The translations under genes were made by a program, and so were the position numbers. From Planctomycetota bacterium (lineage in GTDB: Bacteria > Planctomycetota > MHYJ01 > JACQXL01): a DNA stretch of 10,662 nucleotides. The stretch is taken from NCBI GenBank assembly GCA_030018555.1, contig JASEHY010000035.1:1-10662 (forward strand), in the 5' to 3' direction. Shown piece after piece: positions 1 to 5,794 of this stretch; positions within the stretch are counted from its first letter, which is position 1, and every line of letters begins with the position of its first letter. The notes under the pieces are model-generated. The model searched no databases. It saw only the letters and a program-made list of their open reading frames with translations, and was not told where the DNA came from.

Positions 1-12
1 GCATTTTTCAAC

Positions 13-50
13 CTGTCTAAAAAGTATCTTTTGGTGGACTTTTTGGACAG
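13..50. repeat. 13-bp inverted repeat, possible insertion-element end
   Basis: Bases 13-25 (CTGTCTAAAAAGT) and 38-50 (ACTTTTTGGACAG) are reverse complements except for one T/C position that would form a G-U pair, with a 12-base gap. The structure lies 48 bases beyond the stop of the methyltransferase gene. It lacks a following T-tract when read leftward, so it is not a convincing intrinsic terminator. The TGTC...GACA ends resemble insertion-sequence termini in style, but no transposase is visible and the window begins 12 bases upstream. Nothing else is recognisable in bases 1-97. Confidence 0.5.
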
Positions 51-97
51 TCTGTTAACTATTCGGTATTGCGTCCCCCGAATTACCTCAATTCTAA

Positions 98-1153
98 TTA
101 TGTTTTGGAAACTTTACGGCCTGCCTGCTGGTAGGCACGGCACACCCTAATCTTGTCCATTACCTTGAATAGAACCGCTTGCTCTTTTTTATAGATATTG
201 TTCCCGGTTGTCTGGGATGCTATTCCCTCATCAATCTCTTTTAATCTCTTTTCAGCAATGCCCACATATTTTTTACTGACGTCTATGCCGATATACTTTT
301 TACCTAATTTCTTTGCGGCAATAGCGGTTGTGCCGCTTCCTACAAACGGGTCTAAAATTACCGCATCTCTATTAAAGGCGGATAGTTTTATTAGGTATTC
401 ACATATCGCCAATGGTTTAACAGTCCTATGGTCGTTATAATCGCCTTTTTCCTTTTTAGTTAGTTTAGGCAATAGGAAAGTCCTGTCAATAAGTTCATTT
501 ATTTTATCTACCGTAAATACATTTGCCGGATACATATCCTTGCCGATTTCTGTTTTGATATTGAATAGGCCGACTTTGTGTTTCAAGACATTGTTTAAAT
601 AAGTTTGTTCTGTGGGCTTCTGTGCCATTGCAATCGGCTCAAAGCAGGATTTAATCTGCGGGGTTTTCCAGCTGTTCAGATTTTCCTTAATTATTTCTTT
701 TGTTTTCTCGTCCAGTTTCAACTTGTTTATGAAATGGTCTAATCCCATTGCCTTTGCCTGATTCTGGGTGTAGAGCCAGATAAAGGCATCCCTGATTTCA
801 AACCCGGTATCGTCAATCGCTGATGCCATTCTGTGATATAGCCGAGGGCTTGAGAACGAGAAGAAAAAGCCACCGGGCTTTAACACCCGGTAGATTTCTT
901 TTGATATATCAAAATACCATTTATAGAACCTTTTGCCCTGCTCGCGTTCAAACTTCATTCCAGCCGGTAATGATTTAATAATGTATTGATTATTTTGATT
1001 TGAAACTTTTTCATCGTCTCAATGATTGTCCATTTTATCCAAGAAATACGGAGGGTCGGTTAGCACCACATCAATAGAATTACTTTCAAGTTTAGGAAGA
1101 AACTGTAAAGAATCAGCACAGATTATTTTATTGATGAACTCTTCATTTATCAT
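98..1153 (-). pseudogene. DNA methyltransferase (N4-cytosine/N6-adenine, beta class), nonsense-disrupted
   Basis: This was an S-adenosylmethionine-dependent DNA methyltransferase of a restriction-modification system. From ATG 1153 the frame encodes 351 codons. The catalytic DPPY motif (residues 33-36) is near the N-terminus and the SAM-binding motif DPFVGSGTT (from about residue 268) is near the C-terminus, an order typical of beta-class enzymes. Codon 45 (1021-1019) is TGA; the frame then continues without interruption through conserved-looking sequence (SLPAGMKFEREQ, FFFSFSSPRLYHRM, IWLYTQNQ). An internal ATG at 958 could start a 286-residue product, but it would lack DPPY and should be inactive. 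TGG to TGA is the likeliest change, since a tryptophan fits after DNH. The last ~35 residues look like an added tail, partly encoded by a short hairpin repeat near 119-142. The HNH nuclease lies upstream on the same strand. Family assignment is firm; the base specificity cannot be told. Confidence 0.85.
119..142. repeat. Short GC-rich hairpin repeat inside the methyltransferase tail
   Basis: The sequence TGCCTGCTGGTAGGCA forms a 5-bp stem (TGCCT/AGGCA) in an otherwise AT-rich context. It encodes part of the non-conserved C-terminal tail of the methyltransferase (around VCRAYQQAGRK). It resembles the short palindromic dispersed repeats elsewhere in this window in style, but no second copy is present here. 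Confidence 0.3.
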
Positions 1154-1179
1154 AAGTATTCCAGGGTGTCTGGATGCTT

Positions 1180-1305
1180 GCCCCGTTAGAGATAGGTCGC
1201 CAAAGGCGACCGCCTTATTCCGAACAGATACCCACTTCTGCAGTTAAGCATTTTATCGTAATAACATCTTTTTATTATCATGCTATCAAACATCTCTAAC
1301 GGGGC
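1180..1305. repeat. MITE-like element: 14-bp terminal inverted repeats with internal hairpin
   Basis: Bases 1180-1193 (GCCCCGTTAGAGAT) and 1292-1305 (ATCTCTAACGGGGC) are perfect inverted repeats enclosing 98 bases. Just inside the left arm is a 7-bp hairpin, GGTCGCC-AAA-GGCGACC (1195-1211). The interior has no credible gene. The element fills the gap between the start of the methyltransferase gene (1153) and the end of the HNH nuclease gene. The TAG that ends the nuclease frame (1298-1296) lies in the right arm, so the last codons of that gene may come from the element. Its size and non-coding interior suggest a small non-autonomous mobile element, but no target-site duplication was established. 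Confidence 0.5.
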
Positions 1306-2024
1306 TTGCCCTTAAATTCGTGATATAGAATTTTATATGCTCTTTTCCGCACCTCTTTATCACAGGTTTTTATCACTTGCGGGTTGGCTAATTTTATTAC
1401 TCTGCCTTTATCATCATAAACCCATCTGTTTCTGTCTCCTCTATTACATTTCTGGCATTAGGGAATTATATTCCCGGATGCCAATGGCTTGTTCGGGTCC
1501 ATATGCGATTTCTGTAACACTGTTTTTGTGGCAGGCCAGTGAAAGTGTGGTTTGCCTTCTTGAGACCCGCAGGTAGCACATCTGTAATTGTACTTTGCCT
1601 TTATCTCATCCCAATCATCTGTGTCTGATATTCTATGTCCCTTTTTGAATGATGGATAAGGTTGTTCTAATGTATAAAGTTGGTATGAACCTCTTTTGAT
1701 ATTTAAGACTATATTGTCTCTACTGCCTGCGATAATCCACCAGCCACTTTGAGCGCCTAAATATCTGGCTTGTTGCACATCATTTGTTTCAGGATAATAA
1801 CTTCTAACAAACCTAGTTAATTCTTCCTTTAACACTATTCTTGTCTTGGGATAATCATACGTCAGATAGACCAAAACGAGGGCATCTTTGGTGAATTTGC
1901 CACTGGCATCATAAAGTTTAGGCAGTTTTACCCCGAACTGCTTGAGATATTTCTCGTGGTATTCGCAAATGGTTTTATAAATGCTCTCTATAGATTGCTT
2001 ATTTAAGATGAGGATATCTAACAT
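1296..2024 (-). pseudogene. HNH restriction endonuclease, nonsense-disrupted
   Basis: This is the remains of an HNH-type (beta-beta-alpha-metal) nuclease, most likely the restriction partner of the adjacent methyltransferase. From ATG 2024 the frame runs 188 codons to a TAA at 1460-1458, then continues in the same frame for 53 more codons to TAG at 1298-1296. Before the stop lie the first zinc knuckle (C149-x2-C152), the HNH histidine (H174 in QKSHMDP) and the asparagine (N185 in SGNIIP). After it come C190-x2-C193 and the basic run NRGDRNRW. HNH nucleases commonly read IIPQCxxCN here, so a CAA (Gln) to TAA change is the simple explanation. The truncated product loses half of the structural zinc site and should be inactive. 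A purine-rich GAGAGAAG precedes the start, and a good extended -10 lies at 2062-2057. Residues 1-140 match no domain I can name. Confidence 0.8.
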
Positions 2025-2056
2025 AAACTTCTCTCATTTCTATTAATAATAATTTT

Positions 2057-2065
2057 ATTATACCA
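2057..2065 (-). promoter_or_regulatory. Extended -10 promoter for the HNH nuclease gene
   Basis: Read leftward, the sequence TGGTATAAT is a perfect extended -10 element (TGnTATAAT), 32 bases ahead of the nuclease ATG. No good -35 is visible, as expected for an extended -10 promoter. It implies that the nuclease had its own transcription start, separate from the small gene upstream, and that the region between 2025 and 2164 is intergenic. Confidence 0.5.
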
Positions 2066-2164
2066 CAAACTCAGTTGTCTGATTGGCTGGCGCCTCTGTG
2101 AGTGAGTGAATTCTCTCTTCATCATACCAAATACCTCATCATAGAAGGAAAGGCAAGTAATTTC

Positions 2165-2347
2165 TCATCTATAGATGTCATATTTGATTGAGGATATAAC
2201 AGCATTTTTATCTTCTATATCATAGTGCTTTAGGAAATCACCATTATTATCAAGCACATCATAACCATAAACACTAATGCCTGTATCAATGATATCAAAG
2301 GTCTTTCGTAACAAATAGGTGTCGCCAAATAGTTCTATTTTATTCAT
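2165..2347 (-). CDS. Small protein of unknown function, 60 residues
   Basis: I do not recognise this protein. It is 60 residues, acidic and soluble, with no signal peptide, membrane segment or cysteine motif. The alternation of hydrophobic and polar residues suggests beta strands followed by a short helix (EDKNAVISSIKYDIYR). Support for a real gene is upstream: an AAGAGGA Shine-Dalgarno (2363-2357) 9 bases before the ATG, and a promoter-like CTGACA-N16-TATAAA at 2398-2371. It lies immediately upstream of the decayed restriction gene on the same strand, about 140 bases away, so it could be an accessory part of that locus, but nothing in the sequence shows this. It ends in TGA. Confidence 0.55.
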   Translation of the reverse strand: MNKIELFGDTYLLRKTFDIIDTGISVYGYDVLDNNGDFLKHYDIEDKNAVISSIKYDIYR

Positions 2348-2370
2348 AGATTACGTTCCTCTTGGTCAAA

Positions 2371-2398
2371 TTTATAGCATCCTAACCCATTTTGTCAG
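2371..2398 (-). promoter_or_regulatory. Sigma-70-type promoter for the small gene
   Basis: Reading leftward, CTGACA (2398-2393) is separated by 16 bases from TATAAA (2376-2371), which is preceded by TGC and so also makes an extended -10. The start would fall near 2364, giving a very short leader of about 17 bases that contains the Shine-Dalgarno sequence of the small gene. Confidence 0.5.
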
Positions 2399-2453
2399 AC
2401 CTGTTAGCGATATTCCCACTGGGACTACGATGTCAAGACGTTTTTGTCTGTTC

Positions 2454-2480
2454 AATCGGTATAATCTGTTTAATCCGTTT
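2454..2480. repeat. Three tandem 9-bp units, consensus AATCnGTTT
   Basis: The units are AATCGGTAT, AATCTGTTT and AATCCGTTT, head to tail, just downstream of the HIT-family gene stop on the minus strand. The gap between 2348 and 2494 holds this tract and the promoter of the small gene, and no other recognisable feature. Confidence 0.6.
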
Positions 2481-2494
2481 ACTGATTGGATACT

Positions 2495-2974
2495 TTATAA
2501 CTCCCTTCGTAACTTCCTGTAGAGGTCTAAAAGTGATTGGGAAATAACCTTGGTCCCGGACAGAACCGGCATAAAGTTAGTATCACCTCCCCAACGAGGA
2601 ACAAGATGAAGATGGATATGAGAGAGTAACCCCGCCCCTGCCACAGAACCAATATTAAATCCAATATTAAATCCTTCCGGCTTGAGAATCCTTGTCAGAA
2701 CCTTCTTCATCTTGATGGTCAGACCAAATAGTTCCTGTATCTCCTCTTGTGATAAATCCTCAAGGTCTGCCTTATGCTTCACAGGTGCGACTAACAAATG
2801 ACCTGCATTGTAGGGGAAAAGATTCAGCATCACGAAACATCTCTTGCCTCTGGCAACGACAAGATTCTTTTCGTCGTTATTATCCTTCAGTGCGGAGCAA
2901 AGGAAACACCTTTTTCTATGTTGTGGCTTTATATTGATATAAGAACTGCGCCACGGCGCCCATAATTGTTTCAT
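2495..2974 (-). CDS. HIT-family nucleotide hydrolase or phosphorylase
   Basis: A histidine-triad protein of 159 residues, a normal length for the family. These enzymes cleave or transfer nucleoside phosphates (Ap4A, adenylylated or AMP-linked substrates) through a covalent histidine-nucleotide intermediate in the cytoplasm. The triad HIHLHLV (H119, H121, H123) is intact and followed by PRW. The N-terminal MKQLWAPWR, the CFLC pair (C23, C26) and NAGHLLVAP (about 57-65) are typical of the zinc-containing, Ap4A phosphorylase-like branch. I chose ATG 2974 because family members start close to this xxLWAPWR motif; an in-frame TTG at 2980 is the alternative. No strong Shine-Dalgarno sits at normal distance; an AGGGGTGA lies about 20 bases upstream. 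It follows the zinc-ribbon gene on the same strand with a short gap. The exact substrate cannot be told. Confidence 0.9.
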   Translation of the reverse strand: MKQLWAPWRSSYINIKPQHRKRCFLCSALKDNNDEKNLVVARGKRCFVMLNLFPYNAGHLLVAPVKHKADLEDLSQEEIQELFGLTIKMKKVLTRILKPEGFNIGFNIGSVAGAGLLSHIHLHLVPRWGGDTNFMPVLSGTKVISQSLLDLYRKLRREL

Positions 2975-3012
2975 AGACAAACACTTTACCCATCACCCCT
3001 ACGAATGCTGAA

Positions 3013-3237
3013 TTATCTGCAGGTTGAGCAACTGCTACTGGAACACGAACTGCAGGATGAGGAAGACGAAGCAGATGACGATTTCTCGCCTGAAGCGGTT
3101 CTGAAAGTAGAGAAAATCTTATCTATATTTTTACTACCGCAATAATGACAGGAAAGGTTTAAGGAGTCCTTCTCGGTGCGGATTAACATCTCAAATATCC
3201 GGTTACATTTCTGACATTGATATTCGTATAATGGCAT
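3013..3237 (-). CDS. FmdB-type zinc-ribbon protein
   Basis: A 74-residue protein of the FmdB/CxxC zinc-ribbon family. It starts with the hallmark MPLYEYQCQKC, and the zinc knuckles are C8-x2-C11 and C30-x2-C33 (CHYCG). Residues ~46-74 are almost wholly serine and cysteine, with further CxxC pairs, a kind of tail seen in many family members. The family was named after a putative regulator of formamidase genes, but the function of most members is unknown; a role in regulation or metal binding is inference. It ends TAA. The ATG is not preceded by a clear Shine-Dalgarno; instead a GTTA-periodic repeat occupies the upstream region. The HIT-family gene follows downstream. Confidence 0.88.
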   Translation of the reverse strand: MPLYEYQCQKCNRIFEMLIRTEKDSLNLSCHYCGSKNIDKIFSTFRTASGEKSSSASSSSSCSSCSSSSCSTCR

Positions 3238-3242
3238 ACTAT

Positions 3243-3289
3243 TAAGGTTACATAAGGTTACAATAGTTACCGTAGTTATAAAAGTTACC
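3243..3289. repeat. Five GTTA units at 9-10 base spacing
   Basis: GTTA occurs at 3247, 3257, 3266, 3275 and 3284, i.e. spaced 10, 9, 9 and 9 bases. The first two units are identical (TAAGGTTACA) and the later ones diverged (AGTTAC, AGTTAT, AGTTAC). It lies in the leader of the FmdB-type gene, between its start codon and the tRNA-Pro 3' end, where a ribosome binding site would be expected. Confidence 0.6.
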
Positions 3290-3312
3290 TACTCTGACGG
3301 AAGATAGCGGTA

Positions 3313-3388
3313 TCGGGGCGGCCAGATTTGAACTGGCGACCTCCTGCTCCCAAGGCAGGCGCGCTAAGCCAGACTGCGCTACGCCCCG
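3313..3388 (-). tRNA. tRNA-Pro (anticodon TGG)
   Basis: The 76-base cloverleaf has a perfect 7-bp acceptor stem (CGGGGCG/CGCCCCG) and discriminator A. The anticodon arm CCTGC-CTTGGGA-GCAGG places TGG at positions 34-36, reading CCA and related proline codons. The T arm GCCAG-TTCAAAT-CTGGC is intact. CCA is not encoded. It sits 13 bases downstream of the acyl-CoA dehydrogenase stop codon, so it may be cut from the same leftward transcript. Confidence 0.95.
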
Positions 3389-3401
3389 TTTGAGACCGAA
3401 A

Positions 3402-4568
3402 TTATCTTCCTTTCGCCGCCTCTTTTATCAGTTCCAACGCAATTACCTCACGCTGTATCTGGTTCGTTCCTTCATATATCTGAGTTATTTTGGCATCCCT
3501 CATCATTTTCTCAACCGGATACTCCTTCATATATCCATAACCACCATATATCTGAACCGCATCGGTAGTAACCTTCATTGCGACATCAGAGGCGAAGAGT
3601 TTTGCCATTGCAGAAATGGCACCAACATTAGGATGCTTATTATCGGCCGCTCTGGCTGATTCATAAGTAAGATATCTTGCGGCGGCAACCTGTGTTGCCA
3701 TATCTGCAAGCATAAATTGTAGCCCCTGGAAAGAGCAAATCGGCTTACCAAATTGTTTACGTTCTCTTGAGTACTGGATTGCCATATCAAGTGCGCCCTG
3801 GGCAATACCAACCGCCTGTGAGGCAACACCGGGTCGTGATGCATCAAATGTCTTCATCGCTACGAAGAACCCCAATCCTTCTTTGCCGAGTATCTGGCTT
3901 TTATGAACACGACAGTTATCAAAAACAAGTTCGCGGGTAGCGGAAGCCCTGATACCCATCTTGTTTTCTTTTTTACCGTATGAGAATCCGGGTGTTCCAT
4001 CTTCAATAATAAAGCCAGTGGCGCCTCGTGCGCCCCTGCTCTTATCGGTCATTGTTATGACCGAATATACCTTTGCCTCGCCTCCATTGGTAATCCACTG
4101 CTTGGTGCCGTTGATAATATAATGCTCACCATCCTTTGTAGCAGAGGTCTTGATGGCACTGGCATCGCTACCTGCATCTGGCTCGGTGAGTGCAAAGGCA
4201 GCCAGTTTTTTGCCTGATGCAATCTCTGGAAGATATTTTGTTTTCTGTTCCTCATTGCCATAAAGTATTATCGGAAAAGTGCCGAGTGCGGTCCCCGCCA
4301 GAGATAGCGAAATCCCACCACAGGCACGGCTCAATTCTTCGGTTATCAGACATAAATCAAGGACTCCCCCACCGGTTCCGCCGTATTTCTCCTCAATAAA
4401 TGCACCGAAGAGACCGGCATCTGCTAATATTTTAACAACTTCCCATGGGAATTCGTTTGCCTCGTCGTATTTAGCGGCAACGGGTTTTATCTTCTCTTCA
4501 GCAATCTCGCGGGCGAGTTGACGCATCGCCTTCTGTTCTTCTGTCAGATTATAATCGGTCTCAAACAT
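3402..4568 (-). CDS. Acyl-CoA dehydrogenase (FAD-dependent, short/medium-chain type)
   Basis: A flavoprotein of 388 residues, the usual length for the family, that oxidises acyl-CoA to 2-enoyl-CoA and passes electrons to an electron-transfer flavoprotein. The N-terminal helical domain, the FAD-contacting segment FALTEPDAGSDA (about 124-135) with ITNG further on, and the C-terminal helical domain are all present. The catalytic base is glutamate 366 in QIYEGTNQIQR, the position used in short- and medium-chain enzymes. RERKQFGKP and YGGYGYMKEYP are also family signatures. It starts at ATG 4568 behind AAAGGA at 8 bases spacing and ends TAA. It lies between two tRNA genes, with no etfAB, thiolase or enoyl-CoA hydratase in the window, so the substrate (butyryl-CoA, branched-chain acyl-CoA or other) cannot be fixed. 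Confidence 0.95.
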   Translation of the reverse strand: MFETDYNLTEEQKAMRQLAREIAEEKIKPVAAKYDEANEFPWEVVKILADAGLFGAFIEEKYGGTGGGVLDLCLITEELSRACGGISLSLAGTALGTFPIILYGNEEQKTKYLPEIASGKKLAAFALTEPDAGSDASAIKTSATKDGEHYIINGTKQWITNGGEAKVYSVITMTDKSRGARGATGFIIEDGTPGFSYGKKENKMGIRASATRELVFDNCRVHKSQILGKEGLGFFVAMKTFDASRPGVASQAVGIAQGALDMAIQYSRERKQFGKPICSFQGLQFMLADMATQVAAARYLTYESARAADNKHPNVGAISAMAKLFASDVAMKVTTDAVQIYGGYGYMKEYPVEKMMRDAKITQIYEGTNQIQREVIALELIKEAAKGR

Positions 4569-4681
4569 ACTCTAAATCCTTTCTAATTCTTATCTCACAT
4601 AGAAAGCCCCTTCGTGACGCCGTTGGCGCCACTCAGGGTCTAACTCGCTGTAACGCTCCTTCGTCGCTAACAGCAAGTAAG

Positions 4682-4753
4682 AGCGGGCGATGGGATTCGG
4701 ACCCACGACACCCAGCTTGGGAAGCTGGTATTCTACCGCTGAACTACGCCCGC
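4682..4753 (-). tRNA. tRNA-Gly (anticodon CCC)
   Basis: The 72-base gene has a perfect 7-bp acceptor stem (GCGGGCG/CGCCCGC), discriminator T as in bacterial glycine tRNAs, and the D-arm sequence AGTTCAGCGGTAGAA. The anticodon arm CCAGC-TTCCCAA-GCTGG gives CCC, and the T arm GTGGG-TCCGAAT-CCCAT is intact. CCA is not encoded. The body is that of a typical glycine tRNA; the CCC anticodon reads GGG. The spacer between it and the dehydrogenase gene (4569-4681) holds GC-rich palindromic fragments but no gene. Confidence 0.95.
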
Positions 4754-4762
4754 TTATTTAGT

Positions 4763-4790
4763 GCGGGATACCGCTGAATTACATCCGCCT
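4763..4790 (-). pseudogene. tRNA fragment (5' half of a glycine-like tRNA)
   Basis: Read leftward, the sequence starts GCGGATGTAATTCAGCGGTA and then ends abruptly in TCCCGCA. The first 20 bases match the acceptor strand and D arm of the neighbouring tRNA-Gly: plus-strand 4769-4790 against 4734-4755 gives 18 of 22 identities. The closing CCGC could pair with the opening GCGG, so it looks like a tRNA gene with its middle deleted. It lies just upstream of the intact tRNA-Gly, on the same strand and directly after the predicted leftward promoter. Confidence 0.6.
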
Positions 4791-4820
4791 ACACCTTTCT
4801 AACAGAACCTGAATTTTATT

Positions 4821-4848
4821 TTATTACTTTCTTCTGATGATTTGTCAA
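4821..4848 (-). promoter_or_regulatory. Leftward promoter for the tRNA-Gly / acyl-CoA dehydrogenase transcript
   Basis: On the minus strand TTGACA (4848-4843) is followed, after 16 bases, by TAATAA (4826-4821). The start would fall near 4814, upstream of the tRNA fragment and the tRNA-Gly gene. The -35 box is a perfect consensus and the -10 is acceptable. Confidence 0.55.
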
Positions 4849-4855
4849 TTATTTG

Positions 4856-4884
4856 TTGACATTGATTATATATTTGTATATAAG
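4856..4884 (+). promoter_or_regulatory. Main promoter of the rpsB operon
   Basis: TTGACA (4856-4861) and TATAAG (4879-4884) are separated by the ideal 17 bases; transcription would begin near 4891. The surrounding DNA is very AT-rich. This -35 box and that of the opposing promoter form the dyad TGTCAA-N7-TTGACA (4843-4861), so two polymerases would compete for overlapping DNA. Confidence 0.7.
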
Positions 4885-4891
4885 AATAAAT

Positions 4892-4916
4892 TTGATTTGC
4901 CCTATGAACAAATCAA
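4892..4916 (+). promoter_or_regulatory. Stem-loop in the rpsB leader
   Basis: TTGATTTG (4892-4899) and CAAATCAA (4909-4916) form a perfect 8-bp stem with a 9-base loop, right at the predicted 5' end of the transcript and 38 bases before the rpsB start. Ribosomal protein S2 is known to repress its own mRNA in E. coli, so a leader control site is plausible. The stem is AT-rich and short, so it may instead act as a 5' protective hairpin or be incidental. Confidence 0.4.
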
Positions 4917-4954
4917 TCAAGTATGGGGCATAATGAAAGGAGGAACAAATTCAA

Positions 4955-5776
4955 ATGGCTTTGATTTCATTAACAGAGTTGATAGAAAACGCATCGCATT
5001 TTGGACATCGGGCGGAAAGATGGAACCCCAAAATGGCACCCTATATTCTCGGCACACGGAAAAGCACACATATTATAGACCTTAAGGAGACTATAAAAGG
5101 TTTAATTAGAGCGACAGAGTTACTCAAGGCAATTACTAAAAAGAATGGATTGGTCATTCTGGTCTGCACCAAGAAACATTTATCAGATATTGTTGAAGCA
5201 GAGGCAAAACGTTGCGGTATACCTTATGTTAATAAGCGCTGGCTCGGCGGCACCATCACAAATTTTGATACTATCAAAAAACAGATAACCAAATTGCTCA
5301 ATTTTGAGAAAATGGAGACCGATGGAAGTATCAACCAGTATACTAAGAAAGATCAATCGCTGTTCCAACGTGAACTACAACGACTTCGTGATAATCTCGG
5401 CGGATTAAGAGAATTATCGCGTGCCCCTGACGCGATAATAGCGGTTGACCAGATTCGCTCAAAGACCGTTCTGGATGAAGCACACAAACAAAATATTCCA
5501 ACCATATGTTTGATTGATACTGATGGAAACCCATCAGATATCACCTTACCAATACCAATAAATGATGATGCTATCAGGTCAGTAAGTTTTGCGCTTTCTA
5601 AATTGGCAGATGCCGTTATAGAAGGCAAAACTGAATTGGTAATAACACCAATAAGAGTAGAAGAAGAAAAACCTGCTGTGACCAAGAAGATTGTTCACTT
5701 TAAGAAGAAACCATCTGCCGAAAAAGAAGACAGGAGAGAGAAAGAGACTCACCCAAGAACACATAGTAAAAAATAG
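4955..5776 (+). CDS. rpsB: 30S ribosomal protein S2
   Basis: Structural protein of the small ribosomal subunit, needed together with S1 for mRNA binding. The N-terminal HFGHRAERWNPKMAPYI and IIDLKET, the central RWLGGTITNFDTIKKQI and the DNPSDITLPIPINDDA-like segment (TDGNPSDIT) are classic S2. Length is 273 residues. The core ends near residue 230 and is followed by a lysine- and glutamate-rich tail (KKIVHFKKKPSAEKEDRREKE), a common type of S2 extension. It starts at ATG 4955 behind a strong AAAGGAGG with 11 bases spacing. It is the first gene of the plus-strand operon, and its stop is 18 bases before tsf, the near-universal partner. Confidence 0.98.
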   Translation: MALISLTELIENASHFGHRAERWNPKMAPYILGTRKSTHIIDLKETIKGLIRATELLKAITKKNGLVILVCTKKHLSDIVEAEAKRCGIPYVNKRWLGGTITNFDTIKKQITKLLNFEKMETDGSINQYTKKDQSLFQRELQRLRDNLGGLRELSRAPDAIIAVDQIRSKTVLDEAHKQNIPTICLIDTDGNPSDITLPIPINDDAIRSVSFALSKLADAVIEGKTELVITPIRVEEEKPAVTKKIVHFKKKPSAEKEDRREKETHPRTHSKK

Positions 5777-5794
5777 AATCAGTGAGGAGTTTAT

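Noticed and set aside
13..50. Intrinsic terminator for the methyltransferase gene.
   Set aside because: The stem is mostly A/T and no run of T follows in the leftward direction.
2019..2347. Reassigned TGA: reading TGA as an amino acid would fix the methyltransferase and extend the small gene at 2165 up to the nuclease start.
   Set aside because: The partner nuclease is broken by TAA, which recoding of TGA would not explain. The stretch after the TGA at 2165 contains a perfect extended -10 and looks intergenic. frr ends in TGA at the expected length, and all other genes use TGG for tryptophan.
5353..5685. Minus-strand open frame of 110 codons opposite rpsB.
   Set aside because: It is antisense to conserved S2 coding sequence and has no recognisable product or start signal; the same holds for the other open frames opposite or within the assigned genes.
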